Of a stretch of 33,175 nucleotides of DNA, positions 16,892 through 24,667 are shown piece after piece. Each line of letters starts with the position of its first letter. Positions within the stretch are counted from its first letter, which is position 1. The translations under genes were made by a program, and so were the position numbers. This stretch comes from an uncultured Alphaproteobacteria bacterium (GTDB lineage: Bacteria; Pseudomonadota; Alphaproteobacteria; HIMB59; GCA-002718135), in the NCBI GenBank assembly GCA_902622475.1, contig CACNPW010000010.1, positions 1 to 33,175 on the forward strand, written 5' to 3'. The notes under the pieces were generated by a model that saw nothing but the letters and a program-made list of their open reading frames with translations, did no database searches and was not told where the DNA came from.

Positions 16892-18451
16892 CTACTTTAA
16901 AGTAGCGTTAAATAGATCAACCTTTTCATCTCTACGTGGATTCCAGTTTACTCTGTTACTCACACCATAGAAGTCAGGTTGGAAATATAGATGTAACCAT
17001 GGTCCTTCATTGTAAAAGACTTCAAGCATTCTATCAATTTCTCTACGAATAATATATTCGTCATTAGTATTATTGATAACTTTCCATCCTTTAAACCATT
17101 CCTCATTCATCCATTTCGTATAGTTTGGACCTGAGTCAGGAGCTGATAAATCTGCCATATCATATAGCGGACTCCAAGTTGCTCCACCTGAACCAATGAA
17201 ATACATAGGACCGGCTTTTTTCTCTTTAATAAGAGGTATGTAAACAGCTGACCAGTCTAATATTTCACAATTTGTTTTTACTCCAACATCATCCAAGTAT
17301 TGACAAATAGCTAAAACAACATTTTTGTCATTTAAGTATCTTCCCTCACCTGCTTGTAAAGTAATTTCAAATCTCACTCCATTTGCATCTCTAGGATATC
17401 CAGCTTGATCTAATAGATATTCAGCTATTTCTGGATCATACGGATAAGGTTCTAGATTTGGATGTGCATTGTTAGGATTAACAATACCAGTCATTCTTGT
17501 ACAAGGAGCATTTAAAAGATTTTCACAAATTGCTGGAACGTTGACAGCATATTGTAAAGCTCTTCTAACTTCTGGTTTTTGAATTGCTGCTCCTCCAGGA
17601 GTAACTGCAAATTCTGGTCCCTGATGAAAACCAACGTACATTCTTCTAGTTCCCTGTACCTTGGCAACTTTTGCTGTGCTAGAAGCATCAATTGCTTCTA
17701 CCTGATCAGGTGATGCATTAGTTATCATATCTACATTTCCTGCAATTAATTCTGCAGTTCTTGTAGATGCTTCAGGAATAACTCTCCAAATAACATTTTC
17801 AAAATTTGTTGGTATAGGTGGATTAGCTGCTTTCTTTAAAACAATCTGACTACCTTTATCCCATTTAACAAATTCATAAGGTCCGGAACCAATTGGGTTT
17901 GACGCTGCTTCATCTTTAGACATTTTTTCATAAGAATCTTTACAGTGTACATAAACTTCTGCAATTAAACCTAAAGCAATATGATTAGGTCCACCCAGAA
18001 CAATAGTAACTTCTCTTTCACTATCTGCTCTAGCTTCTTTAAAGTCTATAGATTTATAAACGAAACCTGCTGAGTTACCAGTAAACGCAAGATCTTCATC
18101 TGCTACTCTATTAAATGAATATGCAGCATCTTCTGCTGTTAGCGCCTCACCATCGTGACAAGTTAAACCTTCCTTCAATGTAAATGTATATTCTTTTCCA
18201 TCATCAGAAATTTTATAACTCTCAGCTAAATTAGGATCGATTGAACCTGATTCAGAAACTGAATATAGTTGTCCAAAAATATGCTTCATTATATTCGCAG
18301 TATGTCTTGAACTAATTTGGGCAGGTTCCAAACCGATTGTATCTGTCGGCAATCCAACAACGAAAGTATCGTCTGGTGGAGCGGCTATTGTAAAAGTTGA
18401 TGGGAATATCAAACCAAATACAACTGCTACTCCAGTTATTAATTTTTTCAT
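16892..18451 (-). CDS. dppA: Dpp/Opp-type ABC transporter substrate-binding protein (DppA-like)
   Basis: A 519-residue periplasmic family-5 binding protein. It begins with a signal peptide (MKKLITGV... ending T-I-A-A, about residues 1-23). The lobes follow the normal order: N-terminal segment with P-N-L-A-E-S-Y, L-K-E-G-L-T-C-H-D-G and T-A-E-D-A-A-Y-S-F-N-R, the N-P-I-G-S-G-P-Y-E-F-V-K-W hinge region near residue 185, and a C-terminal lobe ending in N-W-N-P-R. GGAGG lies 4 nt upstream of the ATG. Peptides or peptide-like amides are the probable ligands, given the family and the M20 dipeptidase in the same operon. An operator-like repeat lies 71 bases upstream of the start. Confidence 0.92.
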   Translation of the reverse strand: MKKLITGVAVVFGLIFPSTFTIAAPPDDTFVVGLPTDTIGLEPAQISSRHTANIMKHIFGQLYSVSESGSIDPNLAESYKISDDGKEYTFTLKEGLTCHDGEALTAEDAAYSFNRVADEDLAFTGNSAGFVYKSIDFKEARADSEREVTIVLGGPNHIALGLIAEVYVHCKDSYEKMSKDEAASNPIGSGPYEFVKWDKGSQIVLKKAANPPIPTNFENVIWRVIPEASTRTAELIAGNVDMITNASPDQVEAIDASSTAKVAKVQGTRRMYVGFHQGPEFAVTPGGAAIQKPEVRRALQYAVNVPAICENLLNAPCTRMTGIVNPNNAHPNLEPYPYDPEIAEYLLDQAGYPRDANGVRFEITLQAGEGRYLNDKNVVLAICQYLDDVGVKTNCEILDWSAVYIPLIKEKKAGPMYFIGSGGATWSPLYDMADLSAPDSGPNYTKWMNEEWFKGWKVINNTNDEYIIRREIDRMLEVFYNEGPWLHLYFQPDFYGVSNRVNWNPRRDEKVDLFNATLK

Positions 18452-18521
18452 ACAACCTCCATTAGAAAATATGATTAATGAAGGAATAAAAGAAATTTAG
18501 AATATTTGAAATAGTAAATAA

Positions 18522-18548
18522 GTCATATCAGTGATGACTATATGTCAT
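18522..18548 (-). promoter_or_regulatory. Operator-like repeat, site B (upstream of dppA)
   Basis: Read on the minus strand, the site is ATGAC, 5 bp, then GTCATCACTGATATGAC: two perfectly complementary half-sites GTCAT/ATGAC separated by 7 bp plus a third half-site. It has the same three-part layout as 2055-2081. A TATTCT -10 candidate begins about 17 bases after it on the minus strand, so the site would overlap the -35 region of the dppA promoter. The remaining bases of the 18452-18587 gap are AT-rich, and I see no hairpin terminator for the gene ending at 18588. Confidence 0.62.
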
Positions 18549-18587
18549 GTATTATTTAATAGTATTGCAAAAAATTATTAATAATTA

Positions 18588-19589
18588 TTAGCTTAATATC
18601 CTTACTTTTTTTCCAGTTTTAGAAGATTTTATACAAGCATCTACAACAGCTAATGATTTTAAATGATCAGAGTTTATTTTGTAAATATCCTTTTTCTTTC
18701 GAAGAGAGTCTAAAAAATCATTTAATAATAGATTAGCATCGTCGAACCACATTTTTATTTTTTTAAGTTTGATTTTTTTTTCTACTTTAGATTTGAAATG
18801 TCTGTAATATAAGTCTTCAAATTGTTTTTTTTGAATTATTATTCCATTTTCACAATCGGTTCTCCACTCAAAATTTAATGACTTAGAATTACTCTGCCAA
18901 TTACCTACGTAATTTATTATTATTTTATTTTTTAATTCGAGTATTGCATTAACATTTGTATCATCTTTATACATTGACCAAGGTGGATTTGACGTCGTAG
19001 CATATACGCTTTTTATTTCTGAATTGTATACATATCGTATTAAATCAAAATGATGAATTGATTGCTCCCAAAGCATTGGTTGATCCATTAAAAGAGGGTA
19101 TTTATTTAATCGCATAAGCTTTCCATCTCGCCATCTCTCATAAACAAATCTTGCAAAATTTGGTTTTCCAACTTTATTTAATTTAATTAATTTTATTTTT
19201 TCAATTGTTGAAGGAAGATATCGAAAATTTAAACCGACCATCATTAATAATTTATTTCGGTTCATAAATCTCACTAATTTTTTTGCCTCATTAATATTAA
19301 CAGCAAGTGGCTTTTCAACTAAAACAGGCAATTTATATTTTGCGCAAACTTTTAAATCTTTCATTCTTGATGCTGGAGGTGTTGATAATACAATAAAATC
19401 TGGATTATTTTCAAAAATGGCATTTTCAATCTTTAAGTAAAAAGGAATTTTCTTTGAGTCTTTATTTTTGGTTTTTAAATTGATATCACATATTGCAACC
19501 AACTTCACATTTTTGTTTTTTTTTAAAATTTTAGACCAAATTTTACCTCTTGGGCCGTAGCCAACTAATACCACCTTATAAGTTTTCAT
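18588..19589 (-). CDS. Gfo/Idh/MocA-family oxidoreductase, second copy
   Basis: A 333-residue member of the family, only distantly similar to the one at 13907. It has the Rossmann start V-V-L-V-G-Y-G-P-R-G, the strand-end I-C-D-I-N, S-T-P-P-A-S-R, and the E-K-P-L-A-V-N motif near residue 92. The substrate domain includes Q-S-I-H-H-F-D-L-I-R-Y at the expected catalytic Asp/His location. It is very rich in Lys, Asn and Ile compared with its neighbours. Its start overlaps the end of the epimerase-like gene by 14 bases, so the two are translationally coupled. They may act in sequence on a sugar or sugar-like compound; the substrate is unknown. Confidence 0.83.
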   Translation of the reverse strand: MKTYKVVLVGYGPRGKIWSKILKKNKNVKLVAICDINLKTKNKDSKKIPFYLKIENAIFENNPDFIVLSTPPASRMKDLKVCAKYKLPVLVEKPLAVNINEAKKLVRFMNRNKLLMMVGLNFRYLPSTIEKIKLIKLNKVGKPNFARFVYERWRDGKLMRLNKYPLLMDQPMLWEQSIHHFDLIRYVYNSEIKSVYATTSNPPWSMYKDDTNVNAILELKNKIIINYVGNWQSNSKSLNFEWRTDCENGIIIQKKQFEDLYYRHFKSKVEKKIKLKKIKMWFDDANLLLNDFLDSLRKKKDIYKINSDHLKSLAVVDACIKSSKTGKKVRILS

Positions 19590-20460
19590 AATTTTTAATT
19601 AAGTTAAATGCTCTTTGAAAAGTAGTCCATTTTTTAAATAATATTTTATTAATATAAATTGAATAACTCGCATTATTATTATTATTTTCTAATGAATTAA
19701 TTAGTTTATTATTTTTAGATATTTTTTTCATTAAATAGATATCTTTATAACAATAAGGAGATACTAAATTGAGTATCTTAAAATTTTGATTATTTATAAT
19801 TATGCTATTTAAAGCTTTGGGTATATCTTTAACATATGTCCAATCTCTTAAGGTATCAAAATTACTTGTTTTTAAAATTTTATTTTTTTTGTTATCATTA
19901 ATCCATTTCTGAATTTGTGATACATTTAATCTACTCCATTTTATTTTCTCATGACCACTATAAATATTACCTATTCTCAATATAGTAAGTTTAATCTTAT
20001 GTTTGTTACAAAAATCTTTTGATATTTTTTCACCTTTTAATTTTGATTTTGAATAACTATCTTGTGCAGAAGTTTTTGATTTTTCATTATATTTGTATTT
20101 TGAGAATTTTCTATAAACAGAAGTTGAGCTTATAAAAAAAAAATTTTTACAATTAAGTTGCTTAGCTAAAATTAATGCTTTCCTAGTCAATTTCGTATTA
20201 ACTTTAAATAAGTTTTTATTTTTATCTTTATATGTTTTAGTCAACGCACATGCATGAATAAAAATGTCACAATCGTTAATATTAATCTTGTGTTTGTTAA
20301 ATAATAAGTTTTCTTTAAGAAGAATTATTTTTCTATTTTTATTTATTTTATAAGAAAAATTTATATCATTTGCATAAATTTGATAATTTAATAATGAAAG
20401 TCCGTTGACTAATTCAGATCCTAAAAAGCCTCCAGCACCCGTGATATAAATTGATTTAAT
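19576..20460 (-). CDS. NAD-dependent epimerase/dehydratase family protein (probable ATT start)
   Basis: An extended SDR of about 294 residues. A start at TTG 20244 would delete the whole cofactor-binding strand. The same frame is open upstream and encodes K-S-I-Y-I-T-G-A-G-G-F-L-G-S-E-L, the classic N-terminal NAD loop, with no stop between. No ATG, GTG or TTG lies between that motif and the in-frame stop at 20482-20484. An ATT at 20458-20460 gives the expected N terminus and has AAGGA (20469-20473) 8 nt upstream, two bases after the preceding gene's stop. Catalytic residues are present: S111-S112-T113 and Y136-x-x-x-K140. Substrate unknown, probably a nucleotide sugar or similar. It is Lys/Asn-rich like the following Gfo/Idh/MocA gene, which it overlaps by 14 bases. 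Confidence 0.78.
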   Translation of the reverse strand: MKSIYITGAGGFLGSELVNGLSLLNYQIYANDINFSYKINKNRKIILLKENLLFNKHKININDCDIFIHACALTKTYKDKNKNLFKVNTKLTRKALILAKQLNCKNFFFISSTSVYRKFSKYKYNEKSKTSAQDSYSKSKLKGEKISKDFCNKHKIKLTILRIGNIYSGHEKIKWSRLNVSQIQKWINDNKKNKILKTSNFDTLRDWTYVKDIPKALNSIIINNQNFKILNLVSPYCYKDIYLMKKISKNNKLINSLENNNNNASYSIYINKILFKKWTTFQRAFNLIKNYENL

Positions 20461-20462
20461 AT

Positions 20463-20945
20463 TTATATTCCTTGATAAGATTTATATTTTTCTAATTCTT
20501 GATCTGTGTAAACTTGCATTAATTCTACTTCAATATTATCAACCTCATTATCTAAAAATGCAATAAAACCTTCAGGGTGAGGATGATTTCCAACTACTTT
20601 ACATGCCTTACATTCCCTAAGGGTAGCACCTTCGTCTGTCATTACCTTTATGGACTCATCTAAATTTTTAACTACGTAACAAATATGGTGCAAGCCACCT
20701 CTTCCTCTTTCTTTTATCCATTTATTAAATCTTCCATCAGGATCTTGTGATTGACAGAGTTGATATTCTATATCTCCAATATTAAAAACAGCAACTCTTG
20801 TACGTGATTTTGGCATATCTTGAATTTCTATATCATTTGATACGCCCATAAATTTTTTATAATACTTTAGTGATTGTTCAATATCTTCTACAGCAAATGC
20901 CATGTGTTTTATTTCTAAAACCTCATTTTTTAATTTGGCATTCAT
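20463..20945 (-). CDS. VOC-superfamily protein (methylmalonyl-CoA epimerase-like)
   Basis: A 160-residue vicinal-oxygen-chelate protein made of two beta-alpha-beta-beta-beta modules. The first starts with I-K-H-M-A-F-A-V-E-D-I, where His is the likely first metal ligand. The second starts with G-G-L-H-H-I-C-Y-V-V, and the last strand ends V-E-L-M-Q (ligand Glu). The G-G-L-H-H-I-C segment and overall length resemble methylmalonyl-CoA epimerase, but a glyoxalase or dioxygenase-like activity cannot be excluded. The start overlaps the aminotransferase stop by 4 bases, and the gene ends two bases before the ATT start of the next gene. Confidence 0.78.
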   Translation of the reverse strand: MNAKLKNEVLEIKHMAFAVEDIEQSLKYYKKFMGVSNDIEIQDMPKSRTRVAVFNIGDIEYQLCQSQDPDGRFNKWIKERGRGGLHHICYVVKNLDESIKVMTDEGATLRECKACKVVGNHPHPEGFIAFLDNEVDNIEVELMQVYTDQELEKYKSYQGI

Positions 20946-22105
20946 ATTGTTGATACAACTTTTTTTATTCTGGATACTGCTTCTTTAATTTTATTTGCTG
21001 GTTGAGTTAGAGAAAATCTTACAAAATCATCACAGTGATCACCATATAAACCTCCAGGGTAAATTATAACTTTTCCCTCTTCCAATAATTTCAGACAAAA
21101 ATCTGTAGCATTCATACCTGTTTTTGAAACATTGGCATATACGTAATATCCTCCTTGTGGTTCTGAATAAGGTATATTAATTTCATCAAGTCCATTGCAT
21201 AATATTTCACATCTTTCCTGCATAATTTGCTTCATTTCTTTTACGCAATCCTGAGAACCCTTTAGAGCTGCAAGAGCTGCATGTTGACTAACTGCAGGAG
21301 CGCATATTGCAAATCCATGATGAATCTCACCTAAATGAGTTATCAAATTTTTTGGTGCAGCAAAATATCCTACTCTCCATCCGGTCATACAATATGATTT
21401 TGAAAATCCATTCAAAGTTATAGTTCTTTCAAACATTTCTGGTAAAGCTGCAACAGGTTGTGCTGTATGATTTCCAAAAGTAAGACGAGAATAGATCTCA
21501 TCAGATATTACTATAAGATCATGTTTTATTGCTAATTTTGATAATTTAAGTACTTCTTCATAAGGTGTAACTGCACCAGTTGGATTGCAAGGATTGATAA
21601 TAACCATAATTTTTGTTTTATCAGTTATTAAGGGTTCAACAGCTTCAGCAGTCATTGCAAAATTATTATCAATATAAGTCTTAACCATAACTGGCTTCGC
21701 TTCTGCTAATTCAGCTGCCTGAAAATATGGATTGTAACCAGGTGCTACAGCAATCATTTCATCACCAGCATTTAATATACCTAAAGCAATTGCAAACATT
21801 GCTTCCTGACCTCCAGCTGTAACAACTATTTCGTCATCGTTATATTTTGCTCCTCCATTCTTTAATATATCGTTACAAATTTCATTTCTTAATTCTGGCA
21901 TACCCATAGGATGCGTATAATGAGTTGCTCCATTATTAAGAGCATTTATACCTGCATCTATGATATGTCTTGGTGTATCTAAATCAGTATCACCTCTTCC
22001 CATTGCAATTACATCATCTAATTTTTGTTGAATATTCCACATTTTTGTTACAATATTAGATTTATGATCTTTAATTCTTGAAGCGACAAAATTTTTCTTA
22101 ATCAT
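20942..22105 (-). CDS. Pyridoxal-phosphate aminotransferase, class I/II
   Basis: A 387-residue fold-type I aminotransferase. Visible landmarks are the G-R-G-D-T-D start of the small domain, T-A-G-G-Q-E-A cofactor loop, N-P-C-N-P-T-G-A-V (PLP-anchoring Asn), S-D-E-I-Y (Asp to the pyridine nitrogen), and the Schiff-base lysine in L-N-G-F-S-K-S-Y-C-M-T-G-W-R-V-G. It probably transfers an amino group from an amino acid to 2-oxoglutarate or pyruvate. It is clearly paralogous to the enzyme at 29024-30181, with which it shares the G-R-G-D and T-P-R-H-I segments. It overlaps the end of the M32 gene by 8 bases. Confidence 0.9.
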   Translation of the reverse strand: MIKKNFVASRIKDHKSNIVTKMWNIQQKLDDVIAMGRGDTDLDTPRHIIDAGINALNNGATHYTHPMGMPELRNEICNDILKNGGAKYNDDEIVVTAGGQEAMFAIALGILNAGDEMIAVAPGYNPYFQAAELAEAKPVMVKTYIDNNFAMTAEAVEPLITDKTKIMVIINPCNPTGAVTPYEEVLKLSKLAIKHDLIVISDEIYSRLTFGNHTAQPVAALPEMFERTITLNGFSKSYCMTGWRVGYFAAPKNLITHLGEIHHGFAICAPAVSQHAALAALKGSQDCVKEMKQIMQERCEILCNGLDEINIPYSEPQGGYYVYANVSKTGMNATDFCLKLLEEGKVIIYPGGLYGDHCDDFVRFSLTQPANKIKEAVSRIKKVVSTI

Positions 22106-23639
22106 TAAATTTTACTCCATAAACTTGGCTGGCCTTGCCTTTAAGATAATTTATATAAGGTAAAGGATTTAGAGTTTCTCCAGTAGATCTTTCTAATAAT
22201 TCGTTTCTTGTGTATCGTCTTCCATGAGTATGAATGTTTGATGTTAACCAATTGAGTAGTGGCTCATAATTAGCTTGATTAATATCATTTTGTATTTCTG
22301 GGTTTGTTTTTTTCATTGTTTCCATTAGCTGAGCAGCCATTACATTTCCAATTGTATAATTACAAAAAGTTCCAAATTGACCACCTGACCAATGAATATC
22401 TTGTAAGACACCTTGACTGTCATCAGGTACTTCGAGATCTAAATATTGTTTTATTTGTTCATTCCAAACAATTGGTAAATCTGCTACTTTTAAACTTTTA
22501 TCAATTAGCATACTTTCTATATCAACTCTTAACATGATATGAAAATCGTACGTAGATTCATCAGACTCTACTCTTATAAGACTTGGCTCAACTACATTTA
22601 CTGCTCTAAAAAAGTCTTCAGCAGAAACATTTTTTAATGCTTCCGGAAAGCAATCTTTTAAATCACCAAAGTGGTTTTCCCAAAAAATTTTGCTTCTACC
22701 AATATGATTTTCATATAATCTTGATTGGGACTCGTGCGCACCAAAACTAACTCCACCAACAGCATAAAAGCTTAAAAAATCTGTTGTCATTGCTGAGCGA
22801 GTGTATTCTTCATTAATATTTTGTTCATAAATTCCGTGACCTGCTTCATGTAAAGTACCAAATAAAGATGGATTTATAAAATCTTCATAATATCTTGTGG
22901 TAATTCTTACATCATCTCTAGTAAAAGAAATTTCGAAAGGATGAACAGTGCTATCTAATCTTCCCCTGTCAAAATCATATCCAAACTTACTTGCAATTTT
23001 TGTAGAGAACTCAATTTGTTTTTCTACAGGATAATTTTTATATAAAAAACTTTTATTTGGTTTTTCTACTTTTGAGGTTTCTTTAAGTATTTCTCCAAGG
23101 CCTGACTTTAATACATCAAATAATTTTTTAAGCGATTTTACAGATTCACCTGGTTCAAATCTTTGCATCAATGCATCGTATGGATGCTCTTTAAAACCGA
23201 TACAGTGAGCTTGCTCAATTGCTATATCAACTTGCTCCTGTAGGAGTGGTTTAAAAATGCTAAAATCTTTTTTTTCTCTTGCTTCAGCCCAAGCATTATG
23301 GGCTAAAGGTTCAATTTCAGCTTTTCTAACTTGAATTTTTTCTGGTATTTTATCATGATACTCAATAGCCTCACCTAAATGTTTAAGTGTTTTTCTTTCA
23401 AAAGTATCATCATTTAAATTATGAGTTTCATTATCAGATTCATCAAATAATTTTCTCATTTTTGAAGAGAGTAATATTTCTCTTGCTACAGATGTAAGAC
23501 TTCCTATCTGTGAACCTCTTCCAGATGCTCCTTTTTTTGGCATTTTAGTTCTAGAATCCCAAATCAAAATATTCATAGTGTTTAAGACATCATTAAATTT
23601 TTTAATTTCATTATTTAAATTTTCAAATGAAGTTCCCAT
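22098..23639 (-). CDS. M32-family carboxypeptidase (Taq type)
   Basis: A 513-residue metallocarboxypeptidase, the normal length for the family. The zinc motif is H264-E-A-G-H268, with catalytic E265, and the third ligand is the Glu in the downstream H-E-S-Q-S-R-L-Y segment. Other M32 hallmarks are D-S-x-x-H-P-F near residue 229, R-I-T-T-R-Y, and the C-terminal H-T-H-G-R-R-Y-T region. The enzyme removes C-terminal residues from peptides in the cytoplasm. It is first in a minus-strand run, with an operator-like repeat 47 bases upstream, divergent from the DUF4438 operon. Confidence 0.93.
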   Translation of the reverse strand: MGTSFENLNNEIKKFNDVLNTMNILIWDSRTKMPKKGASGRGSQIGSLTSVAREILLSSKMRKLFDESDNETHNLNDDTFERKTLKHLGEAIEYHDKIPEKIQVRKAEIEPLAHNAWAEAREKKDFSIFKPLLQEQVDIAIEQAHCIGFKEHPYDALMQRFEPGESVKSLKKLFDVLKSGLGEILKETSKVEKPNKSFLYKNYPVEKQIEFSTKIASKFGYDFDRGRLDSTVHPFEISFTRDDVRITTRYYEDFINPSLFGTLHEAGHGIYEQNINEEYTRSAMTTDFLSFYAVGGVSFGAHESQSRLYENHIGRSKIFWENHFGDLKDCFPEALKNVSAEDFFRAVNVVEPSLIRVESDESTYDFHIMLRVDIESMLIDKSLKVADLPIVWNEQIKQYLDLEVPDDSQGVLQDIHWSGGQFGTFCNYTIGNVMAAQLMETMKKTNPEIQNDINQANYEPLLNWLTSNIHTHGRRYTRNELLERSTGETLNPLPYINYLKGKASQVYGVKFND

Positions 23640-23685
23640 AAAATCGTATCTAAATTGTTTTTATAATTTAAGAAATAGATAATTT

Positions 23686-23702
23686 ATCATTTTGGTGGTG
23701 AT
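23686..23702 (-). promoter_or_regulatory. Operator-like repeat, site C1 (upstream of the M32 gene)
   Basis: On the minus strand the 17-mer ATCACCACCAAAATGAT matches site A (2065-2081) at 15 of 17 positions. It begins 47 bases before the M32 start codon. The third half-site found 5 bp away in the other copies is poorly kept here. A TTATAA-like -10 candidate lies about 20 bases downstream on the minus strand. Confidence 0.5.
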
Positions 23703-23730
23703 TATTTTGCAATATATGAGTATTTTTTAG

Positions 23731-23757
23731 ATTACATTTTATCAACACTGTAATGAC
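23731..23757 (+). promoter_or_regulatory. Operator-like repeat, site C2 (upstream of the DUF4438 operon)
   Basis: ATTAC, 5 bp, then ATCAACACTGTAATGAC (23741-23757). The 17-mer matches site A at 13 of 17 and the reverse of site B at a similar level, and the third half-site has one mismatch. It ends 47 bases before the GTG at 23804, the same spacing as site A to its gene. It is followed by AT-rich sequence with a TATTTA-like -10 candidate. With site C1, the 164-base divergent region carries one copy facing each operon. Confidence 0.58.
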
Positions 23758-23803
23758 AATTTTGTTATTCTTTATTTAAATTAAACAAGATATTTCTCTC
23801 AAT

Positions 23804-24667
23804 GTGATTTCAAATTTAAAAACTAATGAGAAAAATTTAATAAAAATGTCAATTGGGGGTTTTGCAACGCAACCCTCTTTTAAAAATCCTGGATATATTC
23901 CAAATAATGATGGGCAGGCTGTGATTTATCCAGGAATGTTTGGTGTAGTAAATAATATTAAAGTAGGAGATAATGCATTTGGTTGGGCTGGAGATCACGT
24001 TGAACCAGGTGTTTCGATAGACTCTGAAAATCCTAATGAGCATTTTGCTTTACATTATTTGGTATGCACTGGCAATAAAGCTATAGTTAGATCGGGTGAA
24101 GCTAAAGGTGCAATTGGCATAGTGACTGGGGAACATGCAAGAAATTTAATCCATTTCGAAAATAAAATTCTAGGTAAGATTTGCATTGGTGATCAAATTG
24201 ATATCATAACTCATGGTAGAGGATTAAAATTATTAGATTTTCCAAATATTGAAATTAAAAAAATTGACCCAAAACTTTTAAAATCTTTATTTTTAAAAAT
24301 TGTTAAAAAAAAATTAATAGTCGATGTCGCAATCGAATTACCAATACGTATTATGGGATCTGGAGCAGAGTTAAATTCTGAATACGTAGATCAAGATCTG
24401 ATGTCTGGTGATCGAGCCTTAATGAAAAAATTAAAAATTGATCAAATGAAACTTGGTGATTTAATCGCTATAAATCATGCTGATCACAGGTGGGGCAGAT
24501 CATATAAAAAAGATTATGTTAGTATAGCAATTTGCATTCATGGAGATTCTGTAATGTCAGGTCACGGTCCTGGAATTATGACTATAATGACAGGCAAAAA
24601 AAAAGATTTAAGTTGGAAAATTAATAAAAAAGCAAACATTAAAAATTTATTAAAAATAAAAATATGA
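23804..24667 (+). CDS. DUF4438-like protein, copy 1
   Basis: A 287-residue protein of unknown function, recalled as DUF4438-like from its pattern. That pattern is V-x-N-I-K-V-G-D-N-A-F-G-W-A-G-D-H-V-E-P-G-V-S-I (about residues 50-72), a following G-N-K-A-I-V-R-S-G-E-A-K-G strand, and a C-terminal H-G-D-S-V-M-S-G-H-G-P-G-I motif. His and acidic residues are dense (D-H-V-E-P, N-H-A-D-H-R-W-G-R-S-Y), suggesting a ligand or metal site, but no reaction is known. It is soluble with no signal peptide. A GTG at 23804 is the likely start: the N terminus up to internal Met15 aligns with copy 2 (T-N-E-K/N-N-L). Its TGA overlaps the ATG of copy 2. Confidence 0.72.
   Translation: MISNLKTNEKNLIKMSIGGFATQPSFKNPGYIPNNDGQAVIYPGMFGVVNNIKVGDNAFGWAGDHVEPGVSIDSENPNEHFALHYLVCTGNKAIVRSGEAKGAIGIVTGEHARNLIHFENKILGKICIGDQIDIITHGRGLKLLDFPNIEIKKIDPKLLKSLFLKIVKKKLIVDVAIELPIRIMGSGAELNSEYVDQDLMSGDRALMKKLKIDQMKLGDLIAINHADHRWGRSYKKDYVSIAICIHGDSVMSGHGPGIMTIMTGKKKDLSWKINKKANIKNLLKIKI

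Noticed and set aside
18549-18587. AT-rich palindrome-like stretch (AATTATTAATAATT) as a terminator for the gene ending at 18588
   Set aside because: There is no GC-bearing stem and no clear U-tract; such sequences arise easily at this composition.
20245-20460. Reading this stretch as a non-coding gap between the epimerase-like and VOC genes
   Set aside because: It is open in frame with the epimerase-like gene and encodes its NAD-binding motif, so it is coding.
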